From: Gari tellinella
Taxonomy: Eukaryota > Mollusca > Bivalvia > Cardiida > Psammobiidae
Assembly: GCA_922989275.2 (NCBI GenBank)
Contig: OV277867.1
Location: 3,968,001 to 4,032,000 of the forward strand
Length of the DNA: 64,000 nucleotides
Reading direction: 5' to 3'
Below are positions 10,565 to 20,689 of the stretch, in pieces (within the stretch, counting starts at the first letter, position 1; every line of letters begins with the position of its first letter). The notes beneath the pieces were generated by a model. The model saw nothing but the letters and a program-made list of their open reading frames with translations. It was not told the DNA's origin and searched no databases. The position numbers and the translations under genes are program-made.

Positions 10565-10689
10565 AAACATGTTAAGTAAAGAGCACGAATGTGAAATATC
10601 AATTATCACATACAAATGTTTTGAAGTCCTTAGATCTGTCATATATGTTTTTAGGCAAAATCGTGTGAAGTTATTTATGATACTACTAC

Positions 10690-10898
10690 TACAGTAAAAC
10701 CTCTCTATTACGACCACTAAATTGTGTTTATCATTAGGTGTTTCTGACAGGTGACTGCTTAAAGCAAGGTGACAGTAAAACAGAAAGCTCCTGTAGGAGC
10801 TTTCTGTTTTACCGTCACCTTGCTTTAAGCTGTCACCTGTCTTTTATAAATTCAAGTAGCCTTCTTTTTAGTGTCCGTAGTAGAGAGGTTTTACTATA
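10690..10898. mobile_element. TA3 MITE (pogo-like ends)
   Basis: It starts TACAGTAAAACCTCTCTATT and ends GTAGAGAGGTTTTACTATA. The central hairpin AAAGCAAGGTGACAGTAAAA...CACCTTGCTTTAAG has GAAAGCTCCTGTAGGAGCTTTC at its tip. Ends of the form CAGTAAAACCTC with a TA target are typical of pogo/Tigger-type elements. Confidence 0.82.
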
Positions 10899-11759
10899 CT
10901 ATGTTGACGGTCTTATGATAACGCCATCGCGAATAACCTTTTTTTTTCGTCCCGCAACATTCAGCACATGTGGACGAAAAGGGCTCAGTCGGAGCCCAAA
11001 AATCGACAATATATTGGTGTATTATCGAATAATAATGCATGCCTTTAGTACACTGCCAGGGTAGGTTTTATTGACAAGTGTTGGCACAAAGATACATAAT
11101 CAAAACACTTGTAAACATTAGTATACACATGCGAACAGTGCAAATGGAGTAGGTCATACTAAAGTAATACGGTGAAGCTTCCGAATACCTGACAACCAAT
11201 CAGATGTTTCCTCAAACTAGTTAACCGTTTTGAACAGAGTTAAAACAACAGTTTGTATGCATGCAACTAACTACTGTAAGACTCCCTGCAAATTTTAGAA
11301 TATTAATCAATGTTTTTGATCCAATCTCAGAAACGATTCTTTTTGTTGGACGTAATAGACCGGATGAAACAATAAACACATTATTTCCGATGACAGGATA
11401 CTCATTATGTCCACTCGGTACAAACATTTACTGTAAGCTTGATCACATATGCATCAATTACACATTGAACCTGAGTGACGAATAAACTCGATACTTACAA
11501 ATTGTTGATACCCTGATCAGGGTTTTCTCTGCTTTAATTCCCAATAATATTGTAAAGCAAACAACAAAACAAACAAACAAAAAAACAAAAACAACTAAAT
11601 AGTCAAAAAATGACTATTCAAGGGCAAATGAGTTAATGCACATATAACTCATAGATATGGGATGACGATAATTCCAATCACAAAATGTACTCGTTCACTA
11701 AAAGGCAGATTTCAAACACATCAATCGTATTTTCTCCATCCTATGCATGCTTAACACAT
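10899..11759. other. Gene-free stretch
   Basis: No repeat family is recognised. Open frames overlap on both strands near 11221-11485, reach at most 74 residues and resemble no family I know. An A/C-rich simple stretch lies near 11565-11598. Confidence 0.4.
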
Positions 11760-12013
11760 TTAACCCTTTCCCCCAATATAATCGCTTTTTAGCGGATATG
11801 ATTTATTCATACGCTGAAGAAAATAGTTCCAATTTAATCAGTAATGAATATGTATTATAGGGAATATTTTCTATATTATAGCACATTATAGCTTAAAGCA
11901 GACTGAAAGTAAAGCAGAATGCGCCCCCAGGCGCATTCTGCTTTACTTTCAATCTGCTTTAAGTAGTCACCTATCTTAAGTACTAGAAATGGGCTATCAG
12001 GTAAAGGGGTAAG
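11760..12013. mobile_element. PB1 MITE
   Basis: It starts TTAACCCTTTCCCCCAATAT and ends GGTAAAGGGGTAAG. The hairpin AAAGCAGACTGAAAGTAAAG has tip GCGCCCCCAGGCGC. Confidence 0.85.
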
Positions 12014-12129
12014 ACGTAACTGTCTCAGATACACCATCACTACACAGTTCCCTACCTATTGCAATTGTGGCACTGAAGTACATTGCACGCAGCTTGGATT
12101 CAACTTTGACACCGAGTTACTCGGTATCT

Positions 12130-12372
12130 GGGGCCTGTCTTACGAAACGTCGTACGACAAATGTTGTCGTAAGTCAGTTTCTACAATTCTCAATTATTAT
12201 TTATTTCTCCATCTAATCCTGTCTTGTCACATCTCTTTGGAATCGTCTTGAAAAGACGATTCCAAAGAGATGTTACAAGACAGGATTAGATGGAGAAATC
12301 ACAAATTAGGCGTAATTTAAAGTTTTGACTTACGACCGTTTTTATCGTACGACATTTCGTAAGACAGGCCCC
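12130..12372. mobile_element. GC2 MITE, best-preserved copy
   Basis: It starts GGGGCCTGTCTTACGAAACG and ends with the complement. Subterminal inverted stretches read ATCTAATCCTGTCTTGT and ACAAGACAGGATTAGAT. The hairpin TCTTTGGAATCGTC-TTGAAAA-GACGATTCCAAAGA is central. Confidence 0.88.
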
Positions 12373-12518
12373 TGACCTGCCCTCTAAACAGCTTTTTTTT
12401 CAATGCAGTTTTAACTATTTCGCCAACATAGGCAACAAGAGTCCACCTTGTAAGCAGTTTGGACTCTGATGAAGTGACGCCGCGTAGCGCGATGTCTGAT
12501 CGGGATTTTAACCACAGG

Positions 12519-12883
12519 TACAGTGTTCCCTCTCCACAACGGCCCTCCCTACAACGATTCCCTCCTTACAACGACCATATCCGAAGTTCCCTAAACAGGA
12601 CAATATTATGTTTAACGCTTTTACAGCTGCAATATATTCTGCTTAAAAATGGCGTCTGCTGTTTTTCTCAAAGTTACATATTGGACCTTTTTGACAGAAA
12701 AACACTCAATGACGAGTGACAAACAGTTTGAATCATGATCAGACGCCGCGTCACGCGGCGTCTGATCTGGATTCAAGCTGTTTGCAAATGTAAACCAATT
12801 TTCCTCCCTATAACGACTCCCTCCGAACAACGCACATATTTGTTGTATCCCATTGGGTGTCGTTATAGAGAGGGAGCGCTGTA
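12519..12883. mobile_element. TA2 MITE (Tigger-like ends)
   Basis: It starts TACAGTGTTCCCTCTCCACA and ends GTTATAGAGAGGGAGCGCTGTA. The hairpin at 12720-12785 (CAAACAGTTTGAATCATGAT; tip GCCGCGTCACGCGGC) is the shared CAAACAG core. It ends 86 bp before the stop codon of the receptor gene on the minus strand, so that gene's 3' UTR may run into it. Confidence 0.85.
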
Positions 12884-12968
12884 CTATTTGACATTCATTT
12901 CGATGGTTTGCATGTGTTTTCTGTTTCGCTTAACTGGAAAAAAAAGCGTTTTCACCGTTGCTTCATTC

Positions 12969-13760
12969 TTACGGTTGTTTGTTGTTTACGAGAATGTTAA
13001 GGTACACACCAACTGTGATAACCAAAGTTATAGCAAATGCTAAAGCAAATAGTTTATCAAAAAGTGAGCTAACGTCTTTCCAAGTGACGTCGTTAGTGAC
13101 GTCCTCAATGTCTTCAGCGAAGGCAATTATCCGTGCTGTCTGTTTGGTAGGTTGTTTCTGCGAACCAATGATATTGATACCGTTGTGGGCCATTGTCCCG
13201 TCCTGCTCTACCTGTTTATGACGCTTGCAGCTGTGCTTTGTACTCTGACACGTCACGAGCAATGTCAAGGACGCGATCCAGCGAGGAACCTGGCTCCTCT
13301 TATGGTACAGGTGTAAGTTGAATATTGTCATGACACACATGAGCGTACTGATGATGAGTATAAGCATGAGGAAGTAACACAACACTGACATAGGCTCCGA
13401 GGTTTTAGGCAAATTGTCACCAACGAGGGTAAGGAACACAGCAACAGCTAGCAGCACGGTGGTGGCAAACGACACACGCTCGCCGGACTCTACTGGTAGG
13501 AGAAATACCAGTATGTTGATCATAGCCATGAAGATAATTGGTAAGATGACGTTGATCAACAGGAATTGGGGTTTACGCTTTATAACAAATTTGAATGTGA
13601 TCGTGTCAAATGTATCGGCGGACTCCTTAATAGCCTCAGTGGAGTCAAGGACCCATTCCCCGTTTTCGGAATAGAAGGACTTCATGACGTCAGACCTTAC
13701 TGACTCCAGTTTCATTTCAGTATTGCTGAATCCCCACGGTATGAAGAGTAACTCGCAGTT
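12969..13760 (-). CDS. nAChR-like Cys-loop receptor subunit, exon 2 (residues 164-426)
   Basis: This is the second and last coding exon, after the acceptor TTTTCTTCAG at about 13761. It supplies the second cysteine of the Cys-loop (Cys165) and a Trp at 172, then four membrane segments: M1 about 229-252, M2 about 257-278, M3 about 288-314 and M4 about 397-421, with a cytoplasmic loop between M3 and M4. The Glu just before M2 (Gly-Glu-Arg, Glu257) is the residue usual in cation-selective channels. The adjacent-cysteine pair of alpha subunits is absent ahead of M1, so this is a non-alpha or divergent subunit. The exon is 792 bp including the stop and joins exon 1 in phase 0. Confidence 0.92.
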   Translation of the reverse strand, partial: NCELLFIPWGFSNTEMKLESVRSDVMKSFYSENGEWVLDSTEAIKESADTFDTITFKFVIKRKPQFLLINVILPIIFMAMINILVFLLPVESGERVSFATTVLLAVAVFLTLVGDNLPKTSEPMSVLCYFLMLILIISTLMCVMTIFNLHLYHKRSQVPRWIASLTLLVTCQSTKHSCKRHKQVEQDGTMAHNGINIIGSQKQPTKQTARIIAFAEDIEDVTNDVTWKDVSSLFDKLFALAFAITLVITVGVYLNILVNNKQP

Positions 13761-13854
13761 CTGAAGAAAACAAACAGTTTACAATATATTTAGATTAAAC
13801 ATACCGGTAGTTATTTACATGTGTCATATACATACACATACGAAAGTGCAGGAT

Positions 13855-14106
13855 TTAACCCATTACCCCATAGCCTGGTATTAGTTTGGAAGATATGTAA
13901 CCACTTAAAGCAGGTTCAAAGTAAAGCAGAATGCGCCTTAATATGCATTCTGCTTTACTTTCAACCTACTTTAAACTTTTATCTGCTAGAATATAGAAAA
14001 TGTTTCAAATGATTTTTATTTGTGACAGTATAATCTGGAACAATTTCTTCAATAAAGGAATTAATCAAAGGGCGTAAAAATGCGTATTGAAGGAGTACTC
14101 GGTTAA
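13855..14106. mobile_element. PB1 MITE in the receptor intron
   Basis: It starts TTAACCCATTACCCCATAGC and ends GGAGTACTCGGTTAA. The hairpin AAAGCAGGTTCAAAGTAAAG has arms drifted at the tip (GCGCCTTAATATGC). Confidence 0.82.
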
Positions 14107-14449
14107 ACAAGCCATAAAGCTTATATAAATTCATTTCCTTCATTGTGAATACTTTTTATTGTTTGCGTTTCTTCTCTATTGTAAATCTATTGAAGATATT
14201 GAAGGTATCATCAATCATGGTCTCATTCTTATATCATATTTAGCGAAACAGTGGTCAATCAACTTACAAACAATTTAGATTTCAGCAATAAAAGCAGATG
14301 ATCATTGTATAAAGCAGATTACGTCTATGAGAGAGGAGAAATTGTTTAAACTGTTTAGTTTATTTATGCTTCAACTGCTTCATCGCCTTTATATCGTCTG
14401 CTCTAAAGCAGGAATAAAAACATGGCTCGAAATTTCAAAAAAAAAATTA

Positions 14450-14590
14450 TTTATTTCTGAATCAAACTCTATGATGTCACTACTCAGTAGAATCGTCTCT
14501 TCGAGACGATTCTAAATGTAGTAACACTATAGGAGTTGTTGCTGAAATGAGTAAGAAAATGTTGGATTTGTTCAGTTAACTCCCTCTTAT
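14450..14590. mobile_element. Short hairpin element, GAATCGTCT type
   Basis: TGATGTCACTACTCAGTAGA, the palindrome GAATCGTCTCTTCGAGACGATTC, then GTAACACTATAGGAGTTG. A second copy with the same flanks lies at 42280-42425. The palindrome tip resembles that of GC2. Confidence 0.7.
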
Positions 14591-14849
14591 CTGGAACCTT
14601 GTAAAATACAGTAAACCCTTTTCATCACGACCACTAATACGAAGGCTACTAAGTTTAATTAAAAGACAGAAGATCTGTCTTAGACACCTAGATATTAACA
14701 CTTTTTAGAGATCGTAAAACAGTTATATTTAACAGTTATATTTAAAGCAATTTGACCGAATAAATATTGGTGCGCGTGTGTAATGCGGCGTCCGGTCAGA
14801 ATCCAAACTATTTGTAAAATAGACTTTAGTCGCTTATGGGAGAGATAGA

Positions 14850-15341
14850 TTAACTCTTTCACTCTCAATGACGCCTTAAAGCGCGTTTGCAAACAGTTTG
14901 AGTCCAGATCAGACGCCGCGTTACGCGCCGTCTGATCAGGACCCAAACTGTTTGACACTCGATATGTATTACAGTGGAGAATCTGTTATTCTTTCCCGTT
15001 TAAACGCAAACGTACGCAAACGCAAAACACTAAAACATAGAAAAAAACAACTTTTGGACAATTCTGATAATTCTTGTTTATCTTGGTGGCAAACAGTTTG
15101 GAGCCTGATCAGACGCCGGGTTAACCCGGCGTCTGATCTGGCTCCAAGCTGTTTGCACTGCAAATACTAGTTTTAGCGTAAACGCGTTTATTGGGAAAGA
15201 ATAACAGATTCTCCACTGTAAGTCATACATCCTTAAATCTAACTTTGAAACGTGTCTTGCAAAAAACAATGATGAAGCAGATGATAATAAAGCAGTGAAG
15301 GGGTAAAAATCTCCCGAATAATTTGATCATGAAAGGGTTAA
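14850..15341. mobile_element. PB3 MITE split by a TA1 copy
   Basis: It starts TTAACTCTTTCACTCTCAAT and ends ATCATGAAAGGGTTAA. The hairpin at 14890-14955 has GACGCCGCGTTACGCGCCGTC at its tip. The right half (GAAGCAGATGATAATAAAGC, GTGAAGGGGTAAAAATC) resumes after the TA1 insertion. Comparison with the copy at 18399 gives the empty site around AAGTCATAC. Confidence 0.85.
14970..15220. mobile_element. TA1 MITE nested in PB3
   Basis: It is complete, with TACAGTGGAGAATCTGTTAT ends, TA on both sides, and a full hairpin with tip GCCGGGTTAACCCGGC. Confidence 0.92.
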
Positions 15342-15355
15342 AGGAAAATACGTAC

Positions 15356-15844
15356 TTGTGTGTCAAAAGGGTAATAGGTGACGTCAACGCTACACGTTGC
15401 CTTGAACACTGCCCCTGGGCTAAAATAGGCCACCCCGTTAAACAGTATCCTGACAGTCATCCAATCATCACCAATGTCCTTCACATTATTATATGGATTA
15501 GCCAGAATCAAGATCGGGTACCAGACATCATCAATTCTGAACATCTGAGACCAGATCTGACCATAACTGAAAGGGTCCCATTGTATGCTCTCATCAATCC
15601 ATGACATGTATAAAACACCAACCACAGAAAACTTCTCTTCTATTTCGTCGAAATCTTGTATGGCTACAACGTCAAATGAGACATTCACACAGATCGGCTT
15701 GGACTGGTCTAACACTGGTCTATGACGTTTGTCATAGCCCGACAACATGTCTGACATCAAGGTTTTAGACTGGGTCAACGTCTGGCAGTCCACACATTGT
15801 CCTACGCCAAAAACTATCAAAATGTAAAGCACTATCGATGCCAT
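15356..15844 (-). CDS. nAChR-like Cys-loop receptor subunit, exon 1 (residues 1-163)
   Basis: This encodes the start and most of the extracellular ligand-binding domain of a pentameric ligand-gated ion channel in the plasma membrane. The start Met at 15844 opens a hydrophobic signal peptide (about residues 1-20). Trp82 lies in the loop-D region and RIDDVWYP at 103-110 in the loop-A region; the family's usual Asp of WxPD is Ile here. The Cys-loop begins at Cys151 (CSVDVTYYPFDTQ), and the donor follows Gln163 directly. With exon 2 the loop is Cys-13 residues-Cys, exactly canonical. The total length of 426 residues is usual for short molluscan subunits. With neither the loop-A Asp nor the paired cysteines of loop C, it probably cannot form a principal acetylcholine site (inference). 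The exact subtype cannot be named. Confidence 0.92.
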
Positions 15845-16330
15845 TTCCTTTTAAAACATTCAAAATGTTGTTTTTTAATTTTAGAACTCTGTCACAAGAC
15901 TCACAATGTTAGGTGGACTTTTCGTTTCAACATCTATTACATTCCAGTCAACTCTTTGAGTATTCCGACATATTGTCTATCCTAAGTCCAATGATGAATT
16001 ATAAATACAATGTACTGTGAGAACTTGTCATTCCTTCCCGTTTAAACTCTTTCAGAGCTATATCATCGTCTGCTTAAAAGTGTTTCGTTTACATTTACCA
16101 CAATCTAATTAATTATTTTTACCTATATTGAAAACATTGAAATAAATGCCAAACAGGTTAAATCCTGTTCAAACTGAATGTTTTGCGGCGTCTTATCTGA
16201 GTCCAAATTATTTGCAAATCAACTCGCCATTGACAGTGAAGGATTTTATGAAACTTTGCATACCTGCATGTTCAGTGCAATACAATTGAGCAAACCATAG
16301 TGTATTGAAAGTTTTAACTTTTTATCAAAT
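15845..16330. other. Upstream region of the receptor gene
   Basis: No clear TATA element is seen. It holds a solo TA1-like end (about 16010-16050, TACTGTGAGAACTTGTCATT) and a worn PB-type stretch (16050-16250, GTCTGCTTAAAAGTG, CTTATCTGAGTCCAAATTAT). No upstream exon is recognised. Confidence 0.45.
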
Positions 16331-16337
16331 TCGCGCG

Positions 16338-16405
16338 ACTCACAGTTTTAAGCCTTATCAGACGCCGTATTCGCCGGCGTCTGATCTGTCTCAAAACTGT
16401 TTGCG
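16338..16405. repeat. Hairpin core fragment
   Basis: CACAGTTTTAAGCCTTATCA pairs with GATCTGTCTCAAAACTGTTT around CAGACGCCGTATTCGCCGGCGTCTG. It is the shared core without recognisable outer ends. Confidence 0.7.
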
Positions 16406-16442
16406 TTGGAAACAACTGTTTTCGCACGAGTACACGTACATG

Positions 16443-16680
16443 TACAGTGGAGAAAACGTTATTCTTTCCCAATAAACGCGTTTACGCTAAAACTATTGCA
16501 AACAGTTTAGAGCCAGACCAGACGCCAGGCTCCAAAGTGGTTGCCACCAAGATAAACATGAATTACCTGAATTGTCCAAAAGTTTCACTTTTCTACGTTG
16601 TGTTTTGCGTTTGCGTTTCGGGAAAGAATAACGTTTTCTCCACTGTATTCGGAAAGAATAACGTCATTTACACTGTGCTT
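16443..16680. mobile_element. TA1 MITE, internally deleted, with an extra end
   Basis: It starts TACAGTGGAGAAAACGTTAT and ends CCACTGTA at 16647. The hairpin has collapsed to GCCAGACCAGACGCCAGGCTCC. A second partial end (GGAAAGAATAACGTCATTTA, CACTGT) follows directly, as if the terminus had been duplicated. Confidence 0.8.
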
Positions 16681-17245
16681 GGTACACACACAACTGTTAC
16701 ATTGATAACTTTTTAACAGAATAATTAATACAGAAGACTAAATACGGGGCCTAGTTCTCAAAGGTAAATGTCGATATCTCTTTGATCCTGTTTAGAAAAC
16801 ATCAGTACCAAACTATACTCGAAGTCGGGAATATTGATATCCGTCCTAATTGGTCGACGAAAGCAGTATCCCAATTAAATACAACGTACACCAATATTAA
16901 ACATGATTAGAGTTAGTCCAGAATGTTTACACTTGTTAATCATAACCTTCCGTAAAATCATTAACTAAAGACTCATTTTAGGTTTAGGAAAACCATTGGA
17001 AATATGACCAATGGGCGATTGTATCTCTGTGACGTCACAGAAAACTGATTCACTGCAAATTATGTTTGGTATTAATTCCCAAGACTCCATTTGGTTGAAA
17101 CGGAAATGAGTATTGAACAGCCGTCTGTAAATTTACTCAGAACTATGTCGGTAATCAATACCAATTATTTTTAATTATCTTACATTTTGCAAGTATAAAA
17201 AACTTACTGACCCATATAGGCTTGGTCAACAACATTATACAGTTA
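16681..17245. other. Gene-free stretch
   Basis: AT-rich DNA with no recognised repeat or gene. Confidence 0.45.
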
Positions 17246-17469
17246 TACAGTAACACGACCCCCCCCCCCCCCCCCCCCATTTCGAGCACTAAAATAAAGC
17301 GAATTGGTTGTATGAAAGAAAGGTGGCAGCCTAAAGCAAGGCGAAGGTAAAACAGAAAGCTCCTTAAGGAGCTTTCTGATTTACTTTCACCTTGCTTTAA
17401 GCAACAACCTGCCTAAACACAAACTAATCAGCATAATGTGGAGGTCTATATAGAAGAGTTTTATTGTTA
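17246..17469. mobile_element. TA3-like MITE with a poly-C run
   Basis: It starts TACAGTAACACGACC, followed by about 20 C, and ends AGAAGAGTTTTATTGTTA. The hairpin AAAGCAAGGCGAAGGTAAAA has tip GAAAGCTCCTTAAGGAGCTTTC. The ends have drifted from the 10690 copy. Confidence 0.7.
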
Positions 17470-17580
17470 TATGAAAGCTATATCAACACAAACATGTCTC
17501 CTCTCTTTGCATATGTGAAGTAAACAATGGTAATTGGTATCTAAACATCAGCTGTAGCACCCCCTGAAAATGTATTCCAT

Positions 17581-17836
17581 TAGCTCATTCATCCCTGAAA
17601 CATTTAACTAGCAATGCAAATGTCCAATTAAGTCTAGTCCATAATCTAAATATTTAGTTGAGTTTTTTAACAATATCTTGAAAAATGGCATACAGTGCAT
17701 CCTGATCAGAGGGCTCCTATAGCAGTCCTCTGAACAGATTCTACTTTGTTTGCATAGGACAAAATTACTCTTCACAGGTACACTGTTAGTATATAAATGT
17801 CGAGTATACTCGTCGCTAGTGTTTAATGGGTCAAAG
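17581..17836. mobile_element. PB2 MITE relic, reverse orientation
   Basis: GCTCATTCATCCCTGAAACAT at the left, a worn hairpin (CATCCTGATCAGAGGGCTCC...AGTCCTCTGAACAG) and TTTGCATAGGACAA, TGTCGAGTATACTCGTCG at the right follow the PB2 order. Confidence 0.65.
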
Positions 17837-18068
17837 GCTAGTGCAAGTTATATTGGAAATTGATTGACAGTGAAGATCAAGGTGTGCCATGGTGGTCTAC
17901 ACTGCTTCCGATTCATGTTTTCACAGCATATCACCCCTGGATATGAAAAAGGATCTTCCAAACTAAAATAATAAAGTTCCATTAAATCTCTATCGACATG
18001 AATGAGCTGAAGACACGAATTTTGTATGTAGGAGCATTTTCAAAAACAAATGTCAAGGTAGCAGTACA

Positions 18069-18319
18069 TACAGTGGAGAAAACGTTATTCTTTCCCAATA
18101 AACGCGTTCACGCTAAAATTGTTAGTTCCGATGCAAACAGTTTGGAGCCTGATCAGACGCCGGGTTACCCGGCGTCTGATTTGGCTCCAAACTGTTTGCC
18201 ACTCAACTTAAAATCAATGGTCAGAATTGTCAAAAAGTTGTTATTTTCTACGTTTAAGTGCTTTGCGTTTGCGTTTCGTTTGCGTTTAAATGGGAAAGAA
18301 TAACAGATTCTCCACTGTA
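18069..18319. mobile_element. TA1 MITE with flipped core
   Basis: Complete ends. The AAACGCGTTCACGC side is on the left, yet the left core arm reads GGAGCCTGATCAG, the form that in the other copies sits beside the GTTTAAACGCAAACG side. The hairpin therefore appears inverted relative to the ends. Confidence 0.88.
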
Positions 18320-18398
18320 TACCCTTCACCGGTACTCTATTTGTAAATGACGAGAATACTCGTCGCTAGGTTTGAATGTGTTAAACACTGTAGTAGTA

Positions 18399-18646
18399 TT
18401 AACCATTTTGCTCTCAATGACGCTTTCAAACGCGTTTGCAAACAGTTTGGATCCTGATCAGACGCCGCGTCACGCGTCGTCTGATAAGGATCCAAACTGT
18501 TTGACACTTGTTTTTAAATTTCTAAAGTCATACTGCCTTATTTTTTAACTTTGAAACGATATTGTAGACAACACAATTGAAGCAGACGACAATGAAACGG
18601 TGAAGGGGTAAAAATCTCACGAAGATTTTGAGAGTGAAAGGGTTAA
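18399..18646. mobile_element. PB3 MITE
   Basis: It starts TTAACCATTTTGCTCTCAAT and ends TTGAGAGTGAAAGGGTTAA. The hairpin CAAACAGTTTGGATCCTGAT...AAGGATCCAAACTGTTTG has tip GCCGCGTCACGCGTCG. GAAGCAGACGACAATG lies on the right side. Confidence 0.87.
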
Positions 18647-18706
18647 AATATCACAGGTATAGATCACATCAATTAACGAAAATATGATGACAGTTAGTAG
18701 GAAGCA

Positions 18707-18915
18707 TTAACTCTTAGCATGCTGCTGTGTTGAAACCATTGCAACCTTTGCAAACAATTTGGATTCTGATGAGACGCCGCGTGACGCGGCGTCTCGTCAG
18801 AATCCAAACAGTCTGAAGCTTTTGTCCTGTTTTGAATTTTTTTTTAAAATGGTAGTTTCAGAACAGAAGCAGGCGACAATTATTGTAGACGAAAAAATAC
18901 CCAGCATGTAAAGAG
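18707..18915. mobile_element. PB5 MITE
   Basis: It starts TTAACTCTTAGCATGCTGCT and ends ATACCCAGCATGTAAAG. The hairpin CAAACAATTTGGATTCTGAT has tip GAGACGCCGCGTGACGCGGCGTCTC. Confidence 0.8.
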
Positions 18916-18989
18916 ATATCAACTGTTCCGCACTGGTGGTGTATTGAGGATCGGGGCGTTAGCTTTCCCAATAACGACGTAAAACAATA

Positions 18990-19180
18990 CTTGTTATACG
19001 CAATACAAACAGTGATGAGCCAGATTGGACGGCGAGAAAGTCAGCGTCAGATCAGGCTATAATTGTTTGCGACAAGAATTTCAATGAGTCGTCAAAATTG
19101 TGCTAAACCTGATATGTCAAGCATTTTTGTGTTAAGTTTTATTATTGCGGAAATGAATAAGCCGTTCCCCACTGTGATTA
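18990..19180. mobile_element. Decayed TA1-like copy
   Basis: AATACAAACAGTGATGAGCC, GTCAGCGTCAGATCAGGCTA and a CGTTCCCCACTGTGA end trace the TA1 layout with many changes. Confidence 0.45.
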
Positions 19181-19212
19181 ATTAAGCGCAGTCAGAGCTC
19201 GCTTAAATCGAA

Positions 19213-19563
19213 TACATTGCTCCCTCCCTAAAACGGTCAGCCCAACAACGACTTCCTCCTTACAGCGACTCTTGCCGCAGTTCCCTTAACAAGACAATTA
19301 TGTCCAACCCATTCACGACTGCAATGTTGTCTGCTTAAAATTGTCGTCTTTTGTTTTTCTCAAAGTGACATAATTGACATTTTGACAGAATAAACTTAAT
19401 GACGAGTGATAAACAGCTTGAATCCAGATCAGATGCCGTGTCACGCGGCGTCTGATCTGGATTTAAGCTGTTTGCAAATTTTCCTCCTTATAACGACTCC
19501 CTCCGAACAACAAACACAATTTGTGTCTCCCGTTGAGTGAAGTTGTAGAGAGGGAGCGCTGTA
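19213..19563. mobile_element. TA2 MITE
   Basis: It starts TACATTGCTCCCTCCCTAAA and ends GTTGTAGAGAGGGAGCGCTGTA. The hairpin at 19408-19475 has arms AAACAGCTTGAATCCAGATC and GATCTGGATTTAAGCTGTTT. Confidence 0.85.
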
Positions 19564-19754
19564 TATCAGTATTTCAAAGTTATAACGTGGCTTAGCTCAA
19601 GTTTAAACTTTGAAATAAGCATATGCTCGCATGACGCGAGGTAGAAAAAATGAAATAAAACTTGAAATACGGAAAATTTAGAGTTAAGCGAGTTCGAGAT
19701 ATCGAAATAGACAGTGTTGTGCACTAATGGTTTGTATTTTAAGCTTCTGTCCAA

Positions 19755-19961
19755 TCCCTAAAATGCCTTATCCCGAGTACAATAGTAATTTTCAAACAAT
19801 TTGGATCATGGTCAGGTTACGTGTCACGCGGCGTCTGGTAAGGATACAAACTGTTTGACACTCATTTTAATACTTAATATCTAAAATTTGACTTTAAGAT
19901 TTAGAAGCAGACGACAATTATTTTTTAAAATTGATGACGACATGGCATTGAAGGGGATTAA
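19755..19961. mobile_element. PB3 MITE, worn left end
   Basis: TGCCTTATCCCGAGTACAAT at the left, a worn hairpin (CAAACAATTTGGATCATGGT) and ACATGGCATTGAAGGGGATTAA at the right. Compare the copies at 49702 and 61412. Confidence 0.75.
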
Positions 19962-20049
19962 CGGGTCTGAAAGTAGGACGTGGTAGAGAACAGGACTAAT
20001 TGTTTTCCCATGCATGAATGCTTGGTAATTAATATAAGTATAGGGTTGG

Positions 20050-20295
20050 GCCTCTCAGTCGCTGTCAATGACGTCATAAAGCGCATTTGCAAACAGTTTT
20101 GATCAAGATCAGAGGCCGCCTAAGGCGGTGCCTGATCAGGATCAAAACTGTTTGAAACTCATTTTGAATAACGTCAATTATACTCCCTTAATTCTAACTT
20201 TGAAACGATAGTGGAGACAATAATATTGAAGCAGACGATAATATGGCGGTGAATGTGGTAAAAACCCATCGGTAAATTTGATCATGAAACATTAG
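20050..20295. mobile_element. PB3 MITE, worn ends
   Basis: AATGACGTCATAAAGCGCAT, the hairpin CAAACAGTTTTGATCAAGAT with tip GGCCGCCTAAGGCGGTGCC, then GAAGCAGACGATAATATGGC and TTTGATCATGAAACATTAG. Confidence 0.75.
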
Positions 20296-20371
20296 TGAGA
20301 TTGATTTATCGACTATTTTAAGCTAGTGAATCATTATAAAGTTTGCCATAGCGACATCGGTGCTTGTTAAT

Positions 20372-20631
20372 TACAGTGGAGAATCTGTTATTCTTTCCCG
20401 TTTAAACGCAAACGTACGCAAACGTACGCAAACGCAAAGCGCTAAAACGTAGAAAAGAACAACTTTTGGACAATTCTGATAATTCTTGTTTATCTTGGTG
20501 GCAAACAGTTTGGAGCCTGATCAGACGCCGGGTTACCCGGCGTCTGATCTGGCTCCAAACTGTTTGCACTGCAAATAATAGTTTTAGCGTAAACGCGTTT
20601 ATTGGGAAATAATAACAGGTTCTCCACTGTA
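20372..20631. mobile_element. TA1 MITE
   Basis: It is complete. The subterminal AAACGTACGC motif is repeated once more than usual. The hairpin tip is GCCGGGTTACCCGGC. Confidence 0.92.
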
Positions 20632-20689
20632 CTCTTATGTAAAAATAGGATACCATGGAGTTCAAATCAATGTCGATTGACTTATCCTG

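Larger units (their letters stand above)
13761..15355 (-). other. Intron of the receptor gene, filled with MITEs
   Basis: The donor CAA-GTACGT and acceptor TTCTTCAG-AAC are visible on the minus strand. About 1.6 kb long, it contains a PB1 copy (13855), a GATTCT-type hairpin element (14450), and a PB3 copy (14850) interrupted by a TA1 copy (14970). The PB3 element stops 14 bp short of the splice donor. Confidence 0.85.
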
